Source of the DNA: Bradyrhizobium sp. 186
Lineage (GTDB): Bacteria > Pseudomonadota > Alphaproteobacteria > Rhizobiales > Xanthobacteraceae
Assembly: GCF_023101685.1 (NCBI RefSeq)
Contig: NZ_CP082164.1
Location: 8,432,001 to 8,496,000, forward strand
Direction: 5' to 3'
Length of the DNA: 64,000 nt
Shown: positions 56,323 to 64,000 of the stretch, one piece after another
Layout: each line of letters opens with the position of its first letter
Numbering within the stretch: the first letter of the stretch is position 1
Notes under the pieces: model-generated
The model's database searches: none
What the model was told of the DNA's origin: nothing
The model's input: the letters and a program-made list of their open reading frames with translations, nothing else
Translations under genes and position numbers: made by a program

Positions 56323-57306
56323 TTAAGCGAGTCCAGACGTAATGCCGAGCCGGGCTAGCAAACTTGCATCACGGTCAAGTCGCGGGTTTTTGGTAGTCAG
56401 CAACACATCGCCGACAAAGATGGAATTCGCACCCGCCAAGAAGCATAGGGCTTGGAGTTCATCAGTCATGTACTGGCGCCCGGCGGCCAACCGTACGACG
56501 CTCTTGGGCATCATGATCCGCGCGGTCGCCACCAGGCGCACCAGTGCAATCGGATCGGGACGCTCCGCCGTGACCTTCACCGGCACGCCATTCACCTCGT
56601 TCCACAGGTTGATCGGTACACTTTCCGGATGGTTGGGAAGATTGGCGAGCAGTACCAGCATGCCGAGACGGTCATCGACGTGCTCACCCATGCCAATAAT
56701 GCCGCCGCAGCAGACTTTGACCCCCACCTCGCGCACGCGTGTAAGAGTGTCGATCCGATCTTGCAAGGTCCGGGTAGTGATGATGCTGCGGTAGAACTCC
56801 GGCGAAGTGTCCACGTTATGATTGTAGAAGTCGAGGCCGGCGTCGGCGAGCCGTGCGGCTTGCTTTGGCGTGAGCATGCCGAGCGTTACGCACGTCTCCA
56901 TGCCAACACGTTTAACGGCGGCAATCATGTCGCAGACCTGACCGAGGTCGCGGTCCTTTGGACTGCGCCACGCCGCGGCCATGCAGAAGCGACTCGCCCC
57001 GGCCGCCTTGGCGCGCTGCGCGGCGGCGACCACATCAGCGCGATCCATCAAGCGGGTCGGCTTCAGGCCAGTGTCGTAATGCACGCTCTGTGCACAGTAG
57101 GCGCAGTCTTCAGGACAGCCGCCGGTCTTGATGCTGAGCAGGCTTGCGGTTTCGACGTGGTTTGGGTCGAAATTGCCGCGATGAACGGTCTGGGCCTGAA
57201 ATAGGAGCTCGGCAAACGGCTGCGCGTAAACCCCTTCCGCCTCGGCACGTTCCCAGTCGCGGCGGACCGACGCGCCGTTGCGGCCGCTATTGCCTTCGAC
57301 TTCCAC
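56323..57306 (-). CDS. bioB: BioB, biotin synthase
   Basis: The product has 327 residues. Radical-SAM cluster CxxxCxxC at C64, C68, C71 ([13 protein letters not shown]), SIKTGG before it, then [36 protein letters not shown] and [10 protein letters not shown] with the cysteine of the second cluster. The C-terminal arginine of AAGRQYM follows. It inserts sulfur into dethiobiotin. The start is the GTG at 57306 with a G-rich ribosome-binding site (GGGGGG). NVDT in place of the more usual NLDT is a mild change. First gene of the cluster; its promoter must be just upstream, but I see no clear operator. Confidence 0.96.
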   Translation of the reverse strand: MEVEGNSGRNGASVRRDWERAEAEGVYAQPFAELLFQAQTVHRGNFDPNHVETASLLSIKTGGCPEDCAYCAQSVHYDTGLKPTRLMDRADVVAAAQRAKAAGASRFCMAAAWRSPKDRDLGQVCDMIAAVKRVGMETCVTLGMLTPKQAARLADAGLDFYNHNVDTSPEFYRSIITTRTLQDRIDTLTRVREVGVKVCCGGIIGMGEHVDDRLGMLVLLANLPNHPESVPINLWNEVNGVPVKVTAERPDPIALVRLVATARIMMPKSVVRLAAGRQYMTDELQALCFLAGANSIFVGDVLLTTKNPRLDRDASLLARLGITSGLA

Positions 57307-57895
57307 AGCCCCCCCAAGATTTTCGCTCGATCATACAGACGACACCGTCGTGCGTAGCTCCGCAAAGCAACACTCTTGCCCGGTATTGACGAGAAATATC
57401 GCCGAGTTGCGCGGGCATGGCGCTCATATCAGGCTAATAGCCGCCCCTCATGCAGGATTTCCTCGCAGGATCGAGGCAAGCGCAACAACGCTCCTCGACG
57501 CGCCTCACTCAGGCAACTAGCCGATGCGTACGGTAGTTGCGCCCCGTTGGAGCCTCTCCTGATACAAATGTATTTGGCCGCGGGCCGTGTATAACGGATC
57601 GACGGATCTGCTCACCTGGCCGATTCCTCGATGGTGTGGTTATGCGCGTCACATTCCGCAAAATAAACGGTAGTCCGGACCAGCCGACTCTGCGAGTGTT
57701 GCCTCCCGCCGCCTTCAGAAGCGCAGCGGGTTGGGCTCTGGGGCGCAGAGTGGTGGCCCGCGCGCCCTTGGCGGGCCTGTGGCCACCTAGGCTCGCTCGC
57801 CGCTGCGCTCGTCGCCCCTGATTGTGGTGAGCAACTCCACTGGACTCTCGATTACGTCGCCGCCGCCCGACTTGGCATATACGCGGCGAGATCCG
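57307..57895. other. stretch upstream of bioB with a GC-rich hairpin
   Basis: 590 bp between bioB and the convergent end of a small gene. The only feature is competing GC-rich stems: GGCCCGC (57755-57761) with GCGGGCC (57771-57777), or GGTGGCC (57752-57758) with GGCCACC (57781-57787). The sequence around it looks like a fragment of a high-GC coding region inserted into poorer DNA. Confidence 0.45.
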
Positions 57896-58315
57896 CTAAG
57901 ACGTCGCACTCATCTGTGCAAACAGAATTGCCGCTTCAGATGGCCCGAGCCCGACGATGCCCACGAAGGCTGCCGGAGGCGTCGGAATGACCTGACGGGT
58001 CGGCCTCCAGAGATGCAGGCAATAGCGACTATTGTTCACATACTGCGAATGAGGAGGATGAAGCTGCATCACGCATTCCTCTTCATCCCAAAACATATCT
58101 TTGGCGAGGCACATCTCCTCCCAGTTTGGAGATCGCCGTGGCGTCGACACAGAGACATGCTCCCATCCCGGACGGACGAGGCCGATGATCTTGAGTTGGC
58201 AGCCACAAGGCCCTTGCACGAAGAAGAGACCGGAAGGACCAGACCCCGGTGCGGTGGCGTATCGGCCCTCGCGGACGCGCCCCGCTTCGAGTCTTTCTAC
58301 AGTTTGCTTCCTCAT
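57896..58315 (-). CDS. DUF7694-like conserved hypothetical protein
   Basis: The product has 139 residues. ATG 58315 has a strong GGAGGA 5 nt upstream. The core has RLEAGRVREGRYATAPGSG, LFFVQGPCGCQLKII, GWEHVSVSTPRRSPNWEEM, DMFWDEEECVMQLHPPHSQY and ending NNSRYCLHLWRP. This WEHVSVS..R.P.W.EM..(V/A)KD.FW..EE pattern is a small family (DUF7694-like) found in rhizobia and some phages; function unknown. The last 30 residues beyond LHLWRP have no counterpart that I know and may be a run-on. The frame upstream of 58315 is not needed. Confidence 0.65.
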   Translation of the reverse strand: MRKQTVERLEAGRVREGRYATAPGSGPSGLFFVQGPCGCQLKIIGLVRPGWEHVSVSTPRRSPNWEEMCLAKDMFWDEEECVMQLHPPHSQYVNNSRYCLHLWRPTRQVIPTPPAAFVGIVGLGPSEAAILFAQMSATS

Positions 58316-59167
58316 GCGTCCTCCTTCTTTTGGCCGATAGAGTTGCATCCGGAACCACTCGTGTTGTCCGACTCGTACATCGAACGGCTGGTACCCCGGC
58401 ATGGGCAGCCCCAACTACTGCTGATCATCTGCACCGAACTCACTTGGATGAAGAATATCGGTTCTGTCCGCATCGTTCACCGGGGAGTTCTCTTGGGTTT
58501 GTCTTTCGACATCTGATCTCTTCAATTTTCTCGTCATTCGCGCCTTCGTTGCGAACTTGGCCTCATGCAGACAATCTGTGCAGACATCTACGATGGCTTG
58601 TCTTGGCAAGCCGTGCCCAGCAGGAGCTTCTGCTCGCCTCTTCGCCTAAACAGGTCCGCAACGTATGACGTTGAGCTAACCGTGCTTGGTGCAAGATGCC
58701 AGAATTCGACTGAAACGCCTCACAGCCAAAATGGCGGCGGAAGCCAATTCGCGTGGCATGATCCGGCGAACCGGCTACTTTGTCACCCAAACAAACGTCG
58801 CTGGCTTCAGCACATGATGCAAAGCGACGCCAATGCCTCGCCAGTTCATCGAGCGAGAGGCTTTTAATTCGACGATCTGACGATGGGCCTTCATCTCATT
58901 CCTTCTCATGTCTAGCGGTTAGCCGGCTTGCCGCCTGAGACACCGTCAATGCGTCATCTATGTGGCCGGCCACTGTGACTCAAAATGGATTCATGGTCAG
59001 AGGCTCGGACGCGCGGACCGCACTCGTTCAGCAGCCTCGCTCATTGGGCTTACCGCATGACACAGTTTCGCAGTTCAGCCCTAGCGGGCTGTGAGCTCCA
59101 ACGGAGACACACCCGCGCCGCGGTCACAACGCGTGACGATCGGTGCAACCGTCCGCTCCGGTGGCGA
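58316..59167. other. stretch without a well-supported gene
   Basis: 850 bp. A 64-codon minus-strand ORF (58415-58609, starting MPRQAIVDVCTDCLHEAKF) has two close cysteines and might be a small real protein, but I cannot support it further. No repeat or RNA is seen. Confidence 0.4.
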
Positions 59168-59356
59168 TCAGAACTGCCCGTCAATCTCATTTCTTTGCCG
59201 CCCCTCCGCGAGGCGAGCCAGTTTATCATATTCCTCAGCGACCTTGAGGAGCCTGCATCTGGATGTGTCGTCCTCGAGCGACTCCGCTTTTCTTCGCGTC
59301 GCTTCAGCACGGCCTCGCCAATGTTTGGCGTCTGAGAACAGCTTTTTTTGCGTCAT
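59168..59356 (-). CDS. small helical protein of a common rhizobial type
   Basis: The product has 62 residues. The sequence HWRGRAEATRRKAESLEDD followed by RLLKVAEEYDKLARLAEGR matches a frequent small-protein pattern in Bradyrhizobiaceae (W..RAEE.R..A....D...R..LL.IA..YD.LA..AE.R). It should form a helical hairpin. Function is unknown. It is short but the pattern is conserved enough that I think it is a gene. Confidence 0.6.
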   Translation of the reverse strand: MTQKKLFSDAKHWRGRAEATRRKAESLEDDTSRCRLLKVAEEYDKLARLAEGRQRNEIDGQF

Positions 59357-60185
59357 GCGGAAGACGATGCAATTTTTAGATCAAGAAAATGCGACACATG
59401 CCCTACGTAAGATCCCGTAGGCTGGCTTTCGCAAAAGCACCTCATTTGCCCCGTTATCTGCCGACCGCTCTGTTAATGTCTGAGATGCGACAAGCCGCTC
59501 GCAGCAAGCGCGGCGAGGCGCGCGAAATGCGCGACTCTCGACATTTGGGCTTGAATCGTACGTAGCGTCAGATTGTAGGGTCTTCTTACAGCTGGCGAGC
59601 GTGCTTGGCCGTACAACAGCTTCCGGGCGACACAATTTTGAGTGTGTCATTTGGCGCCCAGATTGCAGAACGCCCGCGCTGTCCCGGACGCCGCAGTGAG
59701 GCCGCCTCGGCGAATCATTGCAACGTGTCGCGATGAAGCCAGGCTGCAGGAGAACCGGATGCTAAGATCGGAGCAGCATCGTCGCGTGGCGATTGCCCGA
59801 TTTGATAGATTGCTCACGCAGAGGTCGCCGTCCGGAGATCGGGGCCTCGCAGCTCAGAGTGGAATGGAAGTTGGAGGCCATACTCATCTTACGTAGCCGT
59901 GATGCGGCCGCGGCGAACCTGCAATAGCTTGCTCACGCCGAAACAGGTAGCTGTAGGCATACACGGTTGCCAGCATTCTCGCCAGAGATGCGTGGTCGCT
60001 CATGCCGGAGCCCCCTTCGGGTGCCCGGATTGCCTCCGTCGCCGCCTCCATCATGTTTTTCGTATCCAAAGACCGGCAACACGGCCTCCGGAGTAGCAAT
60101 GACTTCTGCAGCTTTGGCTACCAAGCAGTCGTTCAACTGAAGGCCATGGAGCGCGCGAGGTCAGACCACAAGGAAATCTCGATCT
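59357..60185. other. stretch without a recognisable gene, containing a dispersed-element copy
   Basis: 830 bp with no identified product. It holds the dispersed-element copy at 59551. Confidence 0.45.
59551..59580 (+). repeat. dispersed 28-bp element, copy
   Basis: TTGAATCGTACGTA then GCGTCAGATTGTAGGG. It matches the copy at 61291 at 27 of 30 positions, same orientation, 1.74 kb apart. No ORF with a strong start follows directly. Confidence 0.75.
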
Positions 60186-60452
60186 ATGCTCTGCCCGAAA
60201 TGTCACACAGATAACTGGTGCGAGGTTGCAATGCACGATCCCTGGAGCGGCCGACCAGTGATCAACTGCAATACTTGCGGTGAGTATGCCGAGTACGATT
60301 GCCTCCAGCGCAAAACAGCGCACGCGATCATCGCAGCTACCTTGGCCTGTAACGTTAGCATAGAGGACGAGCGCGATCCGCGGGCGGTTGCTGACAGGAT
60401 TTTGGATGCGCTGGAGAATGCCGGCCTAACAATCGCTCGCGCCTCAAGATGA
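60186..60452 (+). CDS. hypothetical protein with a zinc-ribbon-like N-terminus
   Basis: The product has 88 residues: MLCPKCHTDNWCEV, then VINCNTCGEYAEYDC. Two CxxC pairs about 26 residues apart suggest a zinc ribbon; the C-terminal part (DPRAVADRILDALENAGL) is helical. I do not recognise the family. The composition looks like a real protein, but no neighbour supports it. Confidence 0.4.
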   Translation: MLCPKCHTDNWCEVAMHDPWSGRPVINCNTCGEYAEYDCLQRKTAHAIIAATLACNVSIEDERDPRAVADRILDALENAGLTIARASR

Positions 60453-61599
60453 ATGGGAGGAACGTCGATCGGCGCCGCTACGAGGCCCCGCCCGCCCATC
60501 AGAGAGCATGACCAACTGCGCCGCTCGTTCCAACAGCCATTTGATTGCCTGCAAAACCGCCGTCTTTCCCCCGGCCGATCTGGAATTGCAGTCGCCATAG
60601 CAACTCTTTGATACCAACAACGATTGTAGCAAACGCGCCAATCTGGACCCAAGTGCGATGCTCTCAACGGGACCAGGACTGAGTACCGCTTAGGCGCGGG
60701 CTTCCAACGTATGAAGCCCGGCAAATCTTCCCACAAGTATCGAACCCGCGATGATCAACCCGGTGTGGCCTGCACCTGACGGCGCCTTTCGAGGTCCATA
60801 GTTCAAAGTTATCTAGAACGGCGAAGTCACTGTTGGGTGCCTTGACGGGAGTTTGGCTCATTGACCAGACTAACGCGCTGCCGATTGATCTCGTTTCCTA
60901 TTCTGCTCAGCCGCCGCGGCACCGACAAGTCCCGGGAAGCAGCCCCATTATGATGGTGACAGCGGGAGAGCTCGGCTGGATAGCCAAAGCCAATTCGCGC
61001 AGATTCGAGAGAGCATTCTAGCCATGGACGATTGATTCAGGCGCCGAGGCAGCTCCTATCCACACATTTCAAGTAAACTTGAGGGATTCGCTTGGTCACT
61101 CGTGGCCAGCGACGAGCAGCCTCACAGCTGGGCGTAGCTATGCGCGCACTCGAGCTGCGCGTTCCGCAGACGACGAATACCGAAAGCCAACTGCCTTGGT
61201 GAAGCGCCTCCCGCCCTCCTCGCCTTGCGGCTGGCTCCTGGCGAACGAATACGAGTTCGACATATTCACGCGATAAGCCCGCAGGGGGGATTGAACCGTA
61301 CGTTGCGTCAGATTGTAGAGTGCCCAGCTAGGGAGCACCAATGTTCGGTCGCTTCAGAATTCCTGTGCTAAAGCGGAGCAGGACGATCGCTTGCGATGAG
61401 AGGTCTTCTGCCAAAGCGGCTGAGGATCGCGCTCACTGCGAAGAACGCTGTTTCTGTCCTGTCCACGCAGATCGCCGAGCCGTATGAAGACAAGATCGCC
61501 CGCATGTAAGAAGGACCAATCCAACTTTGGAGGCTTCGAAATACGTTTGCGGGCAAAACCAGCCGCCGCGAGATTGATGCGGTATCCCGGAGCGGTCAT
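60453..61599. other. stretch without a recognisable gene, containing a dispersed-element copy
   Basis: 1.15 kb with no identified product. It holds the dispersed-element copy at 61291. A 47-codon frame from ATG 61341, 20 bp after that copy (starting MFGRFRIPVLKRSRTIACDE), has four cysteines but no other support. Confidence 0.4.
61291..61320 (+). repeat. dispersed 28-bp element, copy
   Basis: TTGAACCGTACGTT then GCGTCAGATTGTAGAG. Of the five copies this and the one at 59551 are closest to each other and to the consensus. Confidence 0.75.
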
Positions 61600-61836
61600 G
61601 TGAGAGGACCCGATGGATCCAACAGGGTCTTGCTCGTCGATCACTGTGAGGGCCAATGCCGGGCCATTGTTGGCTTTAAGAATGGCGATCCTGGAACCGC
61701 GTATATGTGCGGCGAACCCGTTGTGACCGGACCTTGCCAAAAGCTGTCATCATGGTGCGCTTATCACCATTCCCGAATGCACGTCATGCCATGGTCGGAC
61801 GGACGCAGCGTCGTTGACGGAAAGCAGACTAGATGA
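61600..61836 (+). CDS. GcrA C-terminal-like small protein
   Basis: The product has 78 residues from GTG 61600. CRAIVGFKNGDPGTAYMCGEP and SSWCAYHHSRMHV follow the cysteine/histidine pattern of the GcrA C-terminal region (C......YCG.P...G.SYCa.H..R). The helix-turn-helix N-terminus of GcrA is lacking here; a protein with only that part is at 22587. It is either a decayed fragment or a separate small protein. I am moderately sure of the resemblance only. Confidence 0.45.
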   Translation: MRGPDGSNRVLLVDHCEGQCRAIVGFKNGDPGTAYMCGEPVVTGPCQKLSSWCAYHHSRMHVMPWSDGRSVVDGKQTR

Positions 61837-62577
61837 CCAACAGTAATCCGAGACGAGCGCGCGCAATTGCTAGGCATGGGCAGCGGTCAACGCGGCGGCA
61901 AGAGAGCTGCCGATAGATCCGCGAGCTGGATCTGCTCGACGTTCAGGCCTGACGATTGCCCCAGGGCCGAACGCCTATCCATGCAATGAGGCCCATCAAG
62001 ACCTGACGAACGAGTATTGAGAAGCTCATGTGAGCGCGTTGGAACAGAAATGATGTGGAAGTTTAGACCCGCGAGCGACTGAAGATTGATCTCGGCACCT
62101 TGATTGAGCGCAACGCCGCGTTCGAACCCGATAAGCCGGCGATCCATTTCGAGGACGCGCCTCTAAAGCTTACGCTGCTTGCGGCGCATTCGAGCGGGGG
62201 GCACGTGGTTTAAAGGCCCGGGTCGACCGCTCCACGAGAAGCTCATCCGACTTCTTTCTGCCGAGGCGCTGCAAATCAAATGTGATAATTGAGGTAGAAC
62301 ACAGTTGATCCGTCAGCTCAGGCTGGTCCCCAGAAAGCTTGCTCAAGAATCGGGACTTTGCCGCGGGCATCGATAAGAGAAGGGGCGCTCGGGACCAGCA
62401 AACCGCCAGTTTCAATGGTACCGGCATGTGCTCCAGGCGGCTTGTTCACGCACGTGCGGGCTTTGCCTGGTCATAGTACCGCCGGTCCAAAGACATGCTT
62501 GCGAGCGCGGAAAAACCCCCGGCGGAATGGTCGCCGAACCGAGCACTGACCTTCTGAGCCATATCGTCCGCGCGCTA
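61837..62577. other. stretch without a recognisable gene
   Basis: 740 bp up to the IS630-type element. Minus-strand frames of 85-90 codons at 61887-62427 have no motifs. Confidence 0.45.
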
Positions 62578-63617
62578 GAGCGTTTTCCACATTCTGTGAA
62601 TCGAGGGGATTCCCCTCGGGCTGCGAATAAGATTCGATAGCCTTCCCAAGCTGAGGAGGCTGCGATGGGATATTCGAACGATCTGCGAGTTCGAGTGATC
62701 CAGGTAGTTGAGGGCGGTGCGGCGGCGCGGGCTGCTGCCCGCCAATTTGTTATTGGAGATTCGACGGCGATCCGCTGGGCCAAACGCTGGCGGGAGACCG
62801 GAAGCTTTGAAGCCAAAACCAACAAGGGCCAGAGCCGTTCTCCGCTGAGGAAGCACGAGGAGTGGTTACTTGGGTTGGTGAAGCAGGAACCCGACCTGAC
62901 ACTGGAGGAGATCCAGCGCCGTCTACTGGCGGAGCATCAACATAAGGCTGGGCTTGGTTCGGTCTGGCGGTTCTTCGACCGCCACGGAATCAGCTTCAAA
63001 AAAACGCCTGCGCGCGGCGGAGCAGGATCGGCCTGACGTCGCCGCAGCGCGGACGGCATGGGCTGAAAATCAACCCAAGCTTGATCCCGATCGCCTGGTC
63101 TTCATCGACGAAACCGGCACCTCAACCAACATGGTGCGACTGCGCGGTCGGGCGCCGCGCGGCGAGCGGCTGGTCAGTAAAGTCCCACATGGCCACTGGA
63201 AAACCACGACCTTTGTCGCGGGGCTGCGCACAAACGCGCTCACCGCCCCGTGCGTCATCGACGGCCCAATGAACGGCGATGCTTTCCTCGCCTATGTCGA
63301 GCAAATCCTGGTGCCGACCCTCAAACCAGGCGACATTGTCGTGATGGACAATCTAAGCTCCCACAAGCTGCCCGCGATACGCAAAGCGATCGAGGCCGCC
63401 GGCGCAAGCCTGCTCTATCTGCCGCCCTATTCGCCGGACTTCAATCCGATCGAACAGCTTTTTGCCAAACTCAAAGCCGCGCTACGAAAGGCCGCAGAAC
63501 GATCTGTGGAGCGCCTCTGGAACAGAATTGCCATTCTGCTCAACATTTTTCCGCCAGGCGAATGCGCCAACTACTTCCGCAATTCCGGATATGCTTCGCA
63601 TTAAGTGGAAAATGCTC
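62578..63617 (+). mobile_element. IS630-family insertion sequence, apparently complete
   Basis: 1040 bp with inverted ends GAGCGTTTTCCAC and, at the right end, GTGGAAAATGCTC (one mismatch in 13), bounded on each side by the dinucleotide TA, the target of IS630/Tc1-type elements. It carries a transposase in two overlapping frames. All catalytic residues are present, so it may be active. Confidence 0.9.
62665..63604 (+). CDS. IS630-family transposase in two overlapping frames
   Basis: The first frame (62665-63036) has the helix-turn-helix half ([52 protein letters not shown]). The second (used from about 63010 to 63604) has the DDE domain with [18 protein letters not shown] and [13 protein letters not shown]. 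They overlap at a run of seven A (FKK codons, about 62998-63004). To fuse them the reading must move to the +1 frame there (equivalent to -2), by ribosomal frameshifting or by slippage of RNA polymerase on the A-run. A single indel is the alternative, but two-frame transposases are common in this family. The fused product would be about 312 residues. Confidence 0.88.
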
Positions 63618-64000
63618 TAGACGCACCATTGTTGTTGATTCCGTGGCCACTCGCGAGCAATGAACCGCCAGATGCTTTTCGCTACTGAATTCGTCGTCCG
63701 GAGCACATGGCGACACTGATCGTCGCGATAATCCCCTTGAGGTCCCATATAGCACCGGCCTCATTCATGCAGCGTTTTTCTGTGAACTCAAACAGCACAG
63801 AGTCAATATGCGCGCCTTCACTTTTGCTTGCCAGATCACCAACATGATTGTCCAGGGATGATAAGTACTGCGCGACAGAGAACGAATTTCAATGCTTTGT
63901 TTGCCCGGCTTGCTCGCGGTTGCACTGGATGAACAGCAAGACTGGAAAACTCTTAGGCAAGGACACGAAATGAGGGAAACTCGCTGGCTCAACGCGCGAG
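63618..64000. other. right end of the window, no recognisable gene
   Basis: 380 bp after the IS630 element. The frames here have no motif or start; I see no RNA gene or repeat. Confidence 0.45.

Noticed and set aside
1..64000. CRISPR array, prophage or rRNA operon
   Set aside because: No regularly spaced direct repeats with unique spacers of CRISPR type, no phage structural genes and no rRNA-like sequence were seen; the 24-bp array at 1113 has no spacers and is too degenerate.

Overview
The window reads as part of a Bradyrhizobium genome (Alphaproteobacteria, root-nodule symbiont type). The evidence is a complete fixNOQP / fixGHIS / fixLJ / fixK2 micro-aerobic respiration cluster whose proteins agree in length and key residues with the soybean-symbiont versions. 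FixL begins at a TTG codon that puts the haem histidine at residue 200 and the phosphorylated histidine at 291, and FixK2 has 232 residues with its redox cysteine at 183. The other half of the window has symbiosis-island character: sparse genes, long non-coding stretches, many broken genes, two insertion sequences, and accessory genes for biotin and pantothenate, pectin degradation, a P450, a NolL-type acyltransferase and a NodW-type regulator.

Layout. 1-6133: the tail of an unknown gene, then a 526-residue Fic protein preceded by five degenerate 24-bp direct repeats, then a row of decayed genes (VapC/FitA-like toxin-antitoxin, TetR-type, DUF6455-type, and a second fixK). 6240-14136 (minus strand): ccoN-ccoO-ccoQ-ccoP and fixG-fixH-fixI-fixS, two operons each with a FixK box 56-57 nt before its first start codon. 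14350-15642: a CBS-domain gene and a frameshifted universal-stress gene, with a third FixK-like box. 15831-19235 (plus strand): fixL, fixJ, a single-domain response regulator, fixK2 and a strong terminator. The logic is the known cascade: FixL senses O2, FixJ switches on fixK2, and FixK2 switches on the cbb3 oxidase and its assembly factors.

19300-35000: mostly decayed or isolated genes: EAL-domain fragment, frameshifted P450, GcrA-like DNA-binding protein, two genes cut by in-frame amber codons, hemN between two copies of a 33-bp repeat, an OprB-like porin, a TauD-type dioxygenase, a frameshifted pectate lyase and a PaiB-like FMN protein. 35146-44931: a giant 1856-residue Ser/Thr-kinase / ATPase / GAF / PAS / histidine-kinase protein with a 19-bp perfect inverted repeat upstream, and, divergently, a NodW-like regulator plus a CheY-like receiver protein.

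45921-57306: a solitary EctB-like aminotransferase, a degenerate IS256-family element, a NolL-like acyltransferase, panB, and the compact operon bioB-panD-bioF-bioD-bioA. 57307-64000: small conserved proteins, a GcrA C-terminal-like ORF and an apparently complete IS630-family element flanked by TA.

The most unusual signals are (i) the 24-bp-phased repeat array in front of fic, (ii) a previously unlabelled 27-32 bp element present in five copies between 34.9 and 61.3 kb, (iii) the long inverted repeat in front of the giant kinase and a 26-bp near-perfect palindrome downstream of it, and (iv) a decayed second fixK at the far end of the fix cluster. All calls come from reading the sequence; no database search was run.
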